Source: Rana temporaria
Lineage: Eukaryota > Chordata > Amphibia > Anura > Ranidae
Direction of reading: 5' to 3'
Assembly (NCBI RefSeq): GCF_905171775.1
Contig: NC_053494.1
Span: 123,594,028 to 123,658,027, forward strand
Length of the DNA: 64,000 nt
In this document: positions 1 through 12,500 of the stretch, one piece after another
How the letters are laid out: each line of letters starts with the position of its first letter
How positions within the stretch are numbered: the first letter of the stretch is position 1
Position numbers and translations under genes: made by a program
Notes under the pieces: generated by a model
What the model was told of the DNA's origin: nothing
Seen by the model: the letters and a program-made list of their open reading frames with translations, nothing else
Databases searched by the model: none

Positions 1-514
1 AAAAATGCTTGTTTTGGTTTTCCTACAATTCAGCACTTTCTGTGAATGAATGGTAGGATCTCCTCCTCCACTTGCATTGATCTATAAAGAGTCTGTAATC
101 ATAGTGACCTCTACAAATCTCATATAATGTGTCTCCATAGCTCCCAACTGTCGCTAATTTGGAGGGACTGTCCCTGATTTGGAGCCTCTTTGCCCCTCAT
201 TTGCCCCTCATTTTGGTCTGATCTATATAGTTGTATATAAAATGTACTTTTTATCTTTCAAAAAGTGTTTCCCAGTGCTAAACCTTTTATCCAAATTCTA
301 AATTGCTGCATTTGTACATTTGTACATTTTAAAAGCCAATATAAAGGAATAGTAGTGGTAAAAAAAAAGTAGGGCTGTTACTGATTAAAATTTTCATGTT
401 GTTTTTCAAAATGATTTCTAAAAAAAATAAAGCATAGACATGGATGGTTGAGTTTGCTTTGGATATTAAAAATGAATGAAATATTGTCATGCTCAGATGC
501 AGTGAAGATCTACT
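1..514. other. gene-free AT-rich sequence
   Basis: No coding frame or clear element ends. A short imperfect duplication near 150-182 (AATTTGGAGGGACTGTCCCT then GATTTGGAG) suggests a dispersed repeat, but I cannot assign a class. Confidence 0.5.
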
Positions 515-518
515 TTAA

Positions 519-1359
519 CCTCCCTGGCGGTATGATTATTTCAGAAAAAAGGTGCTGAAAGCGGTACCATTATTTGCAAGGAAATTTGGCATTTTATACT
601 GTAGGCCTGTAATTCTTAGGAATAACTCACTTAAATCTGTCCAAACAAGAGTCTAGTAGGCATCTTGGGTATGAAATTTTTTTAAAAACAAAATTATAAA
701 TTATAATATAATAAATAATTATAAATAATTATAACAAATAATAATATAATTATAATAAAAATTATTCAATAATGTAATCAACTCGAAATCACTGAAATTT
801 ACTCAGTTGCAGAATATTCGCTGTCATTACTTTTATTTTTTTATGACGAATTTCCCCACAAATCGCTATCGCACAATTCTGCAAGTGATTATAATTTATT
901 ATCGCTGTTTTCTAGCTGCTCTAAAACCATTTTTGACATAAAGGGACACTTTTTGGTTGCTATGGACAATCTACAGTTTGCAGGCAGAAAGAACAGTTTT
1001 TATTATATAAAAGAACATGTAGAGCACTGGGCAGACCACTAGGGACAAGGGGGGGGTGTATTTTTTACATACAGTACTGTAATCTATAAGATTACAGTAT
1101 ACTGTATGTAAGGTGTTTGTTTACCTTTTTGAATTTGGCGCCGTTCTCCGCCCCCGTGCGTTGTAACGTCGCAGGGAACGGAGATCGGCGGCACACAGAG
1201 GCACTGTGTGAATCGAGCGAGCTCCCGCTCGCTCACACAGCGCGGTGGCATCGCTGGATCCAGGGACAAGGTAAGTAAACCAAGCCTGTGGATTCTGCGA
1301 GGCGAGCCCGAGTAGAAAAATGTAACCCCGAGTCAGACTCGGGAATACCGCCAGGGGGG
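519..1359. mobile_element. TTAA-flanked non-autonomous DNA transposon
   Basis: Inverted ends CCTCCCTGGCGGTA (519) and TACCGCCAGGGGGG (to 1359) are each flanked by TTAA (515-518, 1360-1363). No transposase frame is present. The interior includes an AT-rich stretch (690-780) and a GC-rich segment (1135-1260) with an inverted GAGCGAGC motif. A TTAA duplication with CC-starting ends fits piggyBac-type elements; the superfamily is inferred. Confidence 0.75.
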
Positions 1360-1382
1360 TTAAAGTGGTTATTAAGCCACTC

Positions 1383-1710
1383 TAACCTGTATAAGACATC
1401 AGCACTGCCTCCTATTGTAGTGTCCCCCTCTGTGTGTGATTTAAAAAATAAATGCTGCAAATACCTAATTTCACTGCAGAGATTGTGATCACATGACTGG
1501 CCAGCTTTCTCCTTTCCTCCTCTGAGAGATGCAGTGGGTGGGGCTCAGATTCCCCTGCTGATGTCAGTTTGGAGGGGAGGAGGAGAGAGCTGGCTAGTCA
1601 TGTAATCGCAATCTCGGCTCTTAAATGGTATTTACAGCATTTATATTTATAAATCATTCACAGAGGGGGACACTGCAATAGGAGGCAGTGCTGATGGTGT
1701 ATACAGGTTA
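1383..1710. repeat. long imperfect palindrome (MITE-like)
   Basis: The left arm from 1383 (TAACCTGTATAAGACATCAG) is mirrored by the right arm ending at 1710 (CTGATGGTGTATACAGGTTA). Both arms share the inverted segments around GACCAGC/GCTGGC and CTCCTC/GAGGAG and meet near 1550. A transcript would form a hairpin of over 150 bp per arm. It has no coding capacity. Confidence 0.75.
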
Positions 1711-1719
1711 GTGTTATTA

Positions 1720-2865
1720 GAGCAGCAGGAGGGGGAGGGGTGGCTCACACACAGACAGAGAGGGGAGGGGGAGGAGGACACAGGAGCAGAGAGGAGAGCA
1801 GATATCAGGCTGCTAATGATGGAGACACGTAAACTGACCACAGTGTCAGGGCTCAGCAGCCATGATACACCGTGGTCAGTTTACAGAGGGGTGGGGAGAA
1901 ACTGGTAGGATCAGGCAGGTTTTTTAGGTGTTACAGTGGGCCAAATGACACAGGACAAGCACTGTGTCATATAAAATGCTTTAAAGGTGCATGATCCATT
2001 TTTTGGGGGAGTTAAACGCTTTAAGCATTTCTTGGCTGTGTTCATAAAGCCTCTGCTGCAGCCTCTCAACTCATGACTTGCTACAAAGTTACAATGTTGC
2101 AGTCTGATCACTGTGTGGAAGGAACATACACAAATGCTTCCTGCTTCCTGCAACAGACTGATAATAGAATCTCAGCCTAGGTATAAGTCACTTGACAAAA
2201 GATCAAGGACTGTTTTAATAAATAGTACCTTTGCCCATGTCCACTAATTTGTACTGAATTATTTTCCAATATTGCACCTACTTTTTATCCAGGAAAACCA
2301 TACTGACAAGCCCAGACATTGTGCATTGTCCTGTTTTCCCCCCAATGTTCCCCCACTGCACGTGCTGCTGTCCCATGCTACCATCTTCTCATCATCAGGA
2401 GCCAGCTGTCTCATCTAGGTTCTTGCAGCCAGTCCCCCGATGACACAGCACCAGAAAAATCTTACTGATCTGTTGGGAAGATTCCCGCAGACTGTCCTAG
2501 GAAGCTGTAGAGGAGACTTTACATCATTTTTTAATAGGTAAAAAATAAAGGCAGGAGATGGGTCAACTATAAGTATGAAAAAAATAATAATGATAAGGTA
2601 AAGTAAAAACTTAAAAACAAAAACAAATAAAACAGTGGGCTTTTTATGTTGTGCAGGGGAAGGATTGGGGTTGAGGAAAGTGTTTGCACACTGTTGAATG
2701 AAGGTCTTCTTTATTAATAAGTGCTGTTCGTTTTTTATTATAACATTTTTGGATATTGTGATATCAGAAATGGATTCATGCAGATTTGTAAAGTTAATGA
2801 GAATACAGTATAAATGAGGTAATCACATGAATAAATTAAAATAGTTTCACCTGTTTTATGATCAT
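1720..2865. other. gene-free stretch upstream of ZDBF2
   Basis: No supported gene. A purine-rich GGGGAGGGGG tract lies near 1728-1795, and AT-rich sequence runs from 2530 to 2850. No recognisable transposon ends or core promoter. Confidence 0.5.
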
Positions 2866-2867
2866 CT

Positions 2868-3489
2868 AAAGCGGAGTGCCACCCTAAAAAAAAAAAAAAA
2901 GTTTCATCAGCAGCTTCCCTTTATTATGAGAAAAAAATTAATCTGTAGAAAAAAAAAAATTCTACCTTGAAAATAGCTGTTACTATGCAGATTTCCTAAT
3001 CTGCCTAGTTTCTAGTCCTCGGTGGATGAACTTCCATTCCTAATCCCCCATGGCCTCCTGGGAAATGATGACACTAATTTCCCAGGAGTCTCTGGGCATT
3101 ACTGTTCTGAAAAATCGCGTTATTTCCATACATGACAGCGGGCGGGGCGGGACGTTCCTCCTTCTCCACCCGTTGTCATGGCAACAATCCAAACTAACGG
3201 CGCTACAAGCTCTGTTATACTGTGCATGCGCGAGATCAAGAGGTGCATGCTGATTACCCAGCATGCACCTCTCTCGGAAAATACAGGAAGACACATGAAC
3301 TGGGCTTCATAATGCCCACAGCTAAAATGGAAACTGCCACAAGGTCCCTGACAAGATATCAGGTAAGTGTCTGCTATTGACTATTCATGTACCAATCACG
3401 CATTAATAATATGTTTTAATGAATATTTATAGTAAAGTATTTGAGATTACAAAAAAATAAAAAATGTTATGCCCGTAACCCCGCTTTAA
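2868..3489. mobile_element. AAGCGG-ended TTAA-type DNA transposon
   Basis: The left end TAAAGCGGAGTGCCACC (2867) and right end CCCCGCTTTAA (to 3489) are inverted. TTAA is intact on the right and CTAA on the left. Interior motifs (CTCCTGGGAAATGATGAC, TTCCCAGGAGTCTCTGG, GCATGCGCGAGA) also occur in the related elements at 59184-59711 and 62613-63081. It contains the possible 5' exon of ZDBF2. Confidence 0.65.
3312..3362 (+). other. possible 5' exon inside a repeat (alternative start)
   Basis: ATG 3312 opens 17 codons ending at a perfect donor CAG|GTAAGT, in phase with ATG 3538. A second in-frame ATG (3327) has good context (AAAATGG). However, this stretch lies inside a TTAA-type transposon (2868-3489): reverse-complemented, it resembles the interior of the related copy at 59184-59711 (shared GGGCATNATGAAGCC). 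It may therefore be an exonised repeat or chance. Using it would add 17 residues, for 1,015 in total. Confidence 0.3.
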
Positions 3490-3537
3490 GATGGTGATTG
3501 TAAATAATATATATCTTAAATGTTTGTTTTAATACAG

Positions 3538-3589
3538 ATGCACGATAGGAGAAGGCAATCTGAAGAAGGTTCATCTGCTTCAGGACATG
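3538..3589 (+). CDS. zdbf2: ZDBF2 coding exon 1 (likely start codon)
   Basis: The acceptor TTTTAATACAG directly precedes ATG at 3538. The exon encodes MHDRRRQSEEGSSASGH plus one base and ends at a weaker donor (G|GTAATA). Its phase fits the next exon. The peptide is low in information, so the assignment rests on splice signals and phase. If a 5' exon is spliced on, this ATG can still serve as the start. Confidence 0.6.
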
Positions 3590-6500
3590 GTAATAGAATT
3601 AAAAAGCAATAGTCTGTTTACATTTCAATAAATCCATCTTTTTACTGGTATACAGATGGCTTTATAGGAAATACCATATGGTTTATACAAGCTATACTAC
3701 CACAACCATCATTTTCCAAAGTTCAAAAATCATGCAAGCCTGATTTTCGAACCTGACCTTCCTAATAAAATCTGTGGGCATTTTCCAACCCCCAGTAGTG
3801 GAGGTACCCATTTATGGGTTGAAACATGATTGCTAAGCGAAGAGCTAATTGCTTTTACTACACTCATTTCAAAATTCAAAAAAATTCATGTTGAGTTTAG
3901 TTTCACATCATAGCTTTTTATGTGAGTCAAAATTGGACTGGCAGAAATATTTGTAGAGTATATCTATTTGTACTCAACAATTTCATTCAGAGAATATTCA
4001 GTCATGTGCAAGGAAAATAAAAAGTCAGCTGGGGTTTACAGTGAAAAATTGGATTGCGAGTAACGCAGTTAAGGAGCGTTTCGCAATATGAGCGCTGTTT
4101 TAAAAAAAATCCTGACTCGGTTTGTCTCGCAAAACTAGCAGGATTCAAGCCACAGATGTGTGCAGCACCGCTTTTGGCCTGAGGTGGGGGGGGGGGGGGG
4201 GGGGCGATGGAGCCGAGCGGAGCAGATACTCTGCTCATAAAACTTTCCGCTCTTAGGCGCCCCTCACCTCTGTCCACATGCGGTATTGCATGCCATTGAA
4301 GTCAATGTGGAACAATTTGTTTTAGTTTCCATTGACTTCTATGGGGAAACTCGCTTTGATATGCAAGTGCTTTGGATTACGAGCATTCTCCTGGAACAGA
4401 TTATGCTTGTAATCCAAGGTTCTACTGTATTTACTAAAACTGAAAAGTGCAAAGTCTGCATAGCAACCAGACAGATTACATTTTTTTTGTCAAAGCTTAA
4501 TTGAATAAGCTGAAGTTAAAATCTGTTTGACTACCATGCACAACTGCACCAGATTCCGAATGCTCCAGTTTTAGTAAATCTCCCTCGGTAGTTTTATTTG
4601 CATACAATTGAATGATGGAAGTCAGTAGAGTTTCACCTCTTTTACTAAGCTTTGGGAAAATTCACTTGAAACATGAACAGCCTGTTTGTGTTTAGTAAAT
4701 TAACCGCAAGATGTTGATCATTAGTTGATACCGCACTATTCTCACAAGAGTATAAAAACTGTGTTGTATTATAGACATGTAGCTAGATTCAGATAGCCTG
4801 GCTTAATTTTGAGGCGGCGTAGCGTATCGCATATACGCTACGCCGCCGTAAGTCAGAGAGGCAAGTGCTGTATTCACAAAGCCGTGGACATATCCCAGCG
4901 TGCATTGCTCCAAAGTACGCCGCAAGGATGTATTGGTTTCGACATGAACGTAAATTACGTCCAGCCCCATTCACGAACGACTTATTACTTACTTTACAAA
5001 TTTTGACGTGGGAACGACGGCCATACTTAACATTGGCTAGGCCAGCTATTTGTTCGACTAACTTTACGCCGGAAAAAGCCTTACGTAAACGACATAAAAA
5101 AATGCGCCGGGCGCACGTACGTTTCTGAATCGGCGTATCTAGCACATTTGCATATTCTACACCGAAATCAACGGAAGCGCCACCTAGCGGCCAGCGTAAA
5201 TATGCACCCTAAGATACGACGGCGTAGGAGACTTACGCCGCTCGTATCTTAGCCTAATTTAAGCGTATCTGGTTTCCAGAATACGCTTAAATTTACGACG
5301 GCGTAGATTCAGAGTTACGACGGCGTATCTACTGATCCGCCGGCGTAACTGTCTCTGAATCCAGCTAATGGATTATATCTCTCTATTTCTCAGTATCTTT
5401 CCATCAAAAGTTGGAAAAGTAAGCCCTACCCCGTATCCAAGTAATATTAATCTCAAATCCATCCCTATCAGAACTGTCATGTTGGCTAAGTCTAAAGATA
5501 TGTGGGTAGAAAAAAAACAAGAAATTGGAAAGCTGGGGCAGAAATGACTTGACAAGGCTGAGTTACTTGAGCTGAGTTTCTGGAGCCAGATAGATCAGAG
5601 ATGCAGAGCTGACAATCTGTTCCTGTAATCAAGGCAGGGATGGATGAGTGCACACTGATGACAGTAAAATTCTGGCTTCTTTGTTGCAATGATCAACATA
5701 TCCATAGAATCACAATACACAGATTAGGAACACATGTTAATGTGTTTCATGCTACAAGCGCCCAATTGTAACATACCACTGACAGGTCCACAGCCATTTA
5801 AATCACATTATACTGTATCTGATCACATCTCTCAGCCTAACCCAATCAGTAAGCAAATCTCCCAAATTCACAGACACTCATAATATTTAATGTTATAATA
5901 TATATATTTATATAAAATAGTATATGTTAACATTCTCTAATATTAATATATGTTCCTTTACTGCAGATGTGGATAAGAAAAATGAGGTTAAATTGGATGG
6001 CAGTAACAGGTAAGTTTTATCTGTGGTAGTCTTACTATTTACTATACCATTTCTGGATGTGGCACTGACTTATAATAATTGACCACAAATCTTCTAGTTA
6101 TCAAACTGCACTGGGCACACACAAATTGTTGTCATTGTTCCAATATTCCGAAACTAACATAAATAGTAGTTTTTAGCTTTAATCTGAATAATGGGATCAA
6201 ATTGAAGATAAAAGTAATAGGATGGATTGGAAAACTCACATTAGTGTCAAGTCGATCCACTGGTATATGGATCAAGTTATTTAAAGTGAAATTTTAAGTG
6301 ATAGGATTAATGAAGGCAAATTGGACAATTGGTTTGCAGGGGACTATTGTTTCAGACATCAGAATGATTAACAATTGTATCCAGTGGTAAATTGCATGAA
6401 AAATATATTACTATATGTATGGTGATAATTACTTGGTATGGTCAGAAGAATTACTTAGAAAGGTGCACTAATTTTCCAAAGAGTTTAGTGAATGTGGTGA

Positions 6501-9500
6501 CCCTTCATTCTGTAAAAAAAATACCCAAACAGGTGCAAGGAATATATATATATATATATATAAAAAAACAGCATCTTTGCTTGCACATGATTGAATGATG
6601 GAAATCAGCAGAACTTCATTAAAGGGGTTGTAAAGGTACAATTTTTTCCCCTAAATAGCTTACTTTACCTTAGTGCAGTCCTCCTCCACTTACCTCATCC
6701 TTCCATTTTGCTTTTAAATGTCCTTATTTCTTCTGAGAAATCCTCACTTCCTGTTCTTCTGTCTGTAACTCCACACAGTAATGCAAGGCTTTCTCCCTGG
6801 TGTGGAGTTTCGTGCTCGCCCCCTCCCTTGGACTATGGGAGAGTCAGGACGCCCACTAACACACAGCTCCTTTATCTATCTGCAACGTAGAGAGCTTCCT
6901 GACTCTCCTGTAGTCCAAGGGAGGGGGCGAGCATGACACTCCACACCAGGGAGAAAGCCTTGCATTACTATGCGGAGTTACAGACAGAAGAACAGGAAGT
7001 GAGGATTTCTTAGAAGAAATAAGGACATTTAAAAGCAAAATTGAAGGATGAGGTAAGTGAAGGAGGACTGCACTAAGGTAAAGGAAGCTATTTAGGGAAA
7101 AAAATTGTACCTTTACAACCCCTTTAAGCTCTCAGGAAAATTAGTGCAACTGTACTTGCAAAGTCCTTAGTCTATTTGCCTTTAGTAAACCAACCCCTCT
7201 GCATCTATTAAACTGGATATCTGAAACAGTGCATACCACAATCTGCAGCTTTAAACCCAAAATATAGCTTTCAGTATTTTTGACATTATGGGGGAGATTT
7301 ACTAAAGCTGGTGCACGCAGAATTTAGTTAATCTGTGCATATTGACCAATCAGCTTCTAGGTTTTATTGTCAAAGCTGAAGTTAGAAAGTGATTGAGTGC
7401 AATGCATAGTTTTAACAGACTCTGTGTGCACCAGTTTTAGTAAATCTTCCCCTATGTCTCATTCTATACCGTTTTCTTAAGCAATTTTTTTTTTTAAATC
7501 TATTGCTAGGCAGGCTGGTTGCTAATTTGTAACGCGGTGGTTTAACTTTGTTAGCCTACAATAGGAAGAGCTGATCCTGACATGATCACCAGATTAGAAA
7601 CGTTGAATTTTTTTTTATAAAAATGATTTTTTGACAAAAACTGTATACAATGAAGCACGTTGCCAGATATGTTGTAAAACTTTTGCAAATGCTAGGACTC
7701 TGCTAATGTCTATCTAAATGTCTGATAATACACCAAGAGCTTGATTTACTAAAACTGGAGAGTGCAAAATCTGGTCCAGCTCTGCAAAGAAACCAACCAC
7801 CTTCCATGTTTTATTGTCAAATCTTAATTGGATAAGCAGAAGTTAGAAGCTGATTGGCTACCATGCACAGCTGTACCAGATTTTGCACTCTCCAGTTTTA
7901 GTAAATCATCAACCCCAGTAAATAAGTATTTTTACTTGGCCAGTAGTTAAATGGTGAGGACAACTATTGGTCTTAACACAGAGGCCCCTATGTAACTCTA
8001 TTTATTACTTATACGACATGTCTATCTAATGAAAGGGGGGCACAAATTTGGGGCCCACCTGTGTGAGGTTGTGGTCAGCACACCTTATTGCTTTAACAGG
8101 CTATTTAAATGTATTTGTCAGGGACAGGCAGGTTAGAGATTACTGTCTCTTTAAATGTGTTAATTACAGGTCCAAAAAGATCCAATAGGATTATTGGAAA
8201 TATGCTGGAAGCCTGAGATTGTCTATAAAAGGGCAGTTGGTGTGGGGCTTATTCCTTTTACCCTGGATCGGAGCAGCAGTGGAAGAACTGCGGAAGAACG
8301 GAGCAATGAGGTTACCTCCAGTCATGGAATCCCTGGTCAGGCAGTTCCTGGATAAAGCCAGAAATGAAGGAGGAGAAGCATGGCTGCGCCGCTGTCTACC
8401 GCTTTCTTAAGGAGAATGCTGAAGAACAGCGGGAGAAGACAACAGCAGGCAGTATGTCGGCAGAGGGTTTGTGGGCACATAGGAGAAGTGTGGGCTAGTG
8501 AGAGAAAGAGCTTGCCCTGAGTATGAGACAGCGTTGCAGCATCCCACCGGAGAGATACAGCCCAGCAGCAGGGGAAGCTTCGAATAGCGTTGAAGGAAGG
8601 AAGGAAGCGGCGGAAGATAGCAGCGGATTGTCGGATCAGGGCCGCCGCTCAAGCAAGAAGAGGCGGACCATTTTACTGTTGCCAGGGAATAGAGGTGGAA
8701 GGCGGGGCAAACCAGACAGCCCGCGGCATTGGAAACAAGGGGGCGACCATCCTCTCCACGGGCGCCCAGATTGCAGGAGACTTTCCAGGCGCCTTTGCAG
8801 CAGAAGGAATGCAGTGAAGCATTCAAGCAGGTGGCACCCCTGGCTGGGAGAGATCAGCTGGCTCCTGTTCAAGGTCTGCTGCTAGAAGGGATGGCTCAGC
8901 AAGAGACAGGGCAGCCCCCAGTAGCTGGTGAGTTGTCACAGTTTAATGTGCTGGCTGATTTAGTGGGTTCTCTGTCTTCTCTAGATAAATCTTTATCTCC
9001 TGCTTTTAACCCTGTCAATACTGCTCCTTCAGTTTCTGTTTCTTCCTCAGCTCCTGCTATAACTCTGCTACTCTCTCACAGTTTAGTACCGTTGGTTAAT
9101 AGGATGCAGAATAATTTATCGGTCTCTGAAACAGCAAATGCAGCGGTGTCTGCCAGGAATATGATTCTTGAAGCCTGCATGAAGGAAGCTATGCCCTGTG
9201 AAATTTCTCCTCTAGGGTATCATTTAAGCATGTCAGTGAAAGAGAATATATGGAAAGGGGATTTTATAGATACAATAAAACCTTGGTTTGAGAGTAACTT
9301 GGTTTGAGAGTATTTTGCAAGACAAGCAACTGTAGCGCTACCCCCGGAGGAGCTGCTGATTAGATTTGAGATCGGCATATTTAAGTTACCTCTTTACTGG
9401 GTCTAGGGGTGATGGTGGTGTTCAGAGCAATAATAGAATGTCCAGGACCGTTAGTTGACGTTTTCAATGCTTTATTCTCTGGTCAAACACGACCAACATA

Positions 9501-12500
9501 CAAACTTGAGGTGGACAGGATAGGTTGGTGAAGGAAGAGCAACTTCACAGAATCAGGCTATGGATAGTAAAGGCAGTCTTGCCTTCTGTATTTGTATTCG
9601 TCTACATCGCCTGGTAGGCCATAGTGGCCTACCAGGATGCCCCGCGAGGGAAAATGCCTCCAATTGGCTGCTGGGAAGAAGTGGCTCTGCCTGGACCCCT
9701 CTGGTGCCACCTGCCGCCCAGAGATGAGACTGCATCTCTGGAGCACAGACTGACTCACAGGACAATGCAGATTTGGCGACAGCCACATTTAACAAATTAA
9801 CGAATGAGAGCAACATAACTCTCTCATTCCCCCACTAAATTTAAACATAGCACCTGTACGAAAGTACACAGGCGGTACATACTCCCCCCCCACTTGAAAT
9901 GACACTGTCCCCAGTGTCCTAAGGCATTCATGCCTGAATGCCAGCCTGATATCTGCTAAAAACTGTAAAGAAAGTAAAAAAAGAGAGAAAAAAAACATTT
10001 GCATAATTTTAAATTACAAATACTAATGTCCTTAAAACATGGTAGCAAGAACTATGACATTACACCACATTATCATCACATACACAGCCCTATCTATCTA
10101 TGCTGCCCATTCTCCGACAGTGTTGACAGTAGGTGGGTCCAATAACCTGCATAGGAAATATAAAAAAAAACATACACACAAAATATAAATACTCTGATAT
10201 ATTAAGAATTCTGCCATTTACAATTTCCAAGGTCAGAATTGAAACTGCACCCTCTCGTCAGAGAATGAAATTTCCCTTCCTCCCAAGGAGTTTTACCATA
10301 AGTGCTGAGCATTATTTTCGCTTTAGCTGCAAGAAATAAAACAATATATATACACTTCAGTCATGCAATAAGAACGTTGCAGAACACTGCCCCTAGCGGT
10401 CAGTGCGCTGGCATCACTGGCAGTTCAAGTTTAATTTAAAAGATATAGCAGCAAGAGGGAAATAAAAAATAAGACATTCCCTTCACTGAGTCCTCTTTCG
10501 AGGCATAACACAGGCATAAGACCTATTTATAGAAACACGGGTCTGGCAGGATAATAATGTCACCTTCTGCAGTTGTAGAAGTGACCGAAAAGACCTGGGA
10601 CTAGATTCATAAAGTCCGCCGTAAGTTTGTGCGGGCGTAGCGTATCTGAGATACGCTACGCCGCCGTAACTTAGTGAGCACAACTGTATGGGCCAGATTC
10701 ACAAAGAGATACGACGGTGTATCTACAGATACACCATCGTATCTCTGACGTAAACTGGTCCTATTTATGCGCCTGATTCATAGAATCAGATACGCATAGA
10801 TAGGGCTAGATCCGACAGTGTTACACTGTGTTACACTGTCGGATCTATTTTTAAATTTAAAAATGGCGCCGGGGGCGTTCCCGCTGATTTACAAGAAATA
10901 ATATGTAAATCAGCGAGATACGCAAATTCACGAACGTACGCGGACCCGACGCAGTCTTCTTACGACGTTTCCGTAGCGCCGTACCCGTCGTATACTTACC
11001 CTTTCTTTTATCAGGCGCAGCCAATGTTAAGTATAGCCGGCGTTCCCGCGTCGAATTTGAATTTTTTAACGTCGTTTGCGTAAGTCGTTCTCGAATACGG
11101 ACGGACGTCGTTTACGTAAGCATCGCAACCACTGACGTCCTAGTGACGTCAGTGGGAGCAATGCACGCCGGGAAATTTCGCGGACGGCGCCTGCACATTT
11201 AAATCGGCGCGGGAACGCGCCTGATTTAAATATGACACTCCCCTAGCCGCGGAATTTGAATTCCGCTGGGGGATTTAGGATCCGCCGTCGCAAGTTTGGA
11301 GGTAAGTGGTTTGTGAATTAGCCACTTGCCTCCTAAACTTGCGGGAGCGGATCTTAATTCACGTAGATCGAGTCGCGTCACTGGGAACACAATGCTTGCC
11401 CAGTAACTGAGCAGGGACATGGAGCTCTGTGTGTAAACACAGAGCTCCACGTCCTGTCAGGGAGAGAGGAGACCGATCTGTGTCTCTTGTATATAGGGAC
11501 ACAGATCGGTCACCTCCCCCAGTCACCCCCTCCCCCTACAGTTAGAACACTCAATAGGCTACACATTTAACCCCTTCCCCGACCCCTAGTGGTTAACCCC
11601 TTTCCTGCCAGTCACATTTATACAGTAATCAATGCATATTTATAGCACTGTTCACTGTATAAATGTGAATGGTCCCAAAAATGTGTCAAAAGTTTTCGAT
11701 GTGTCCGCTATAATGTTGCAGTCCCCAAAAAAATGCAGATCGCTGCCATTCCTAGTAAAAAAGGGGGGTGGCATGCAATCTCATGGAAAAGGGGGGACAC
11801 AAATTTGGGGCCCACCTGTTTGAGATAGTGGCTAGCACACCTTATGGCTTTAACAGGCTATTTAAATGTATTTGTCAGGGACAGGCAGGTTAGAGGCTAC
11901 TGTCTATTTAAATATGTTAATTGTAGGTCCAAGAAGATCAAATAGGATTATTGGAAATATGCTGGAAGCCTGAGATTTCCTATAAAAGGCCAGTTGTTGT
12001 GGGGCTTATTCCTTTTCCCCTGGACCGGAGCAGCAGCGGAAGAACTGCCTCCCTCCGTCCCTAGTCACGGGCACTATTTATGTGGTTGGCTCACCTTGGA
12101 TTTCCAGGCGGGACATGTTTTGTATATGTAGAACGTTGGTGACTAAATTATTATTTAACAATAAAATGAAATACAATTGTTTTGTTTTATGTAAACCAAT
12201 AAAGGTGCCGAGGCCAAAATGTTGCCAAAAAATGGAATGGTGTCTATTATTTTGGATTGTAGCTGGGGAATTGGTTTTATTTTGGGGGGGGCGGTTGGCC
12301 TACAATCTCAATCTAGTTCCAATAAAATGTTCACTTTTCATGACTCATAAAGTATATATAATTAAGTCTGTTTATTAATTGGATAGAGGACATGAATAAT
12401 AGGAATATTATATATGGTCGTACCTGTGTGGTCTGTGTTCTAAGATTTCTTCTTAACTGTTTTATTAGATCATGTCCAGTTTACATATTATTTTCAGATT

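Larger units (their letters stand above)
8035..12048 (+). mobile_element. DIRS/Ngaro-like retrotransposon remnant bounded by direct repeats
   Basis: A block of about 257 bp at 8035-8291 recurs in the same orientation at 11791-12048 (both start GGGG, ACAAATTTGGGGCCCACCTG and include TATAAAAG and GGAGCAGCAG). The left copy leads into a gag-like frame (8729-9307). The middle has been overwritten by a mariner fragment, MITEs and other repeats, and no RT or recombinase remains. The layout suggests terminal repeats of one element. DIRS/Ngaro is inferred from the gag-like protein; two separate insertions are an alternative. Confidence 0.5.

Noticed and set aside
8407..8885. Overlapping frames of 76-139 codons on both strands
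   Set aside because: GC-rich leader of the DIRS-like element; mutually overlapping and without domains.
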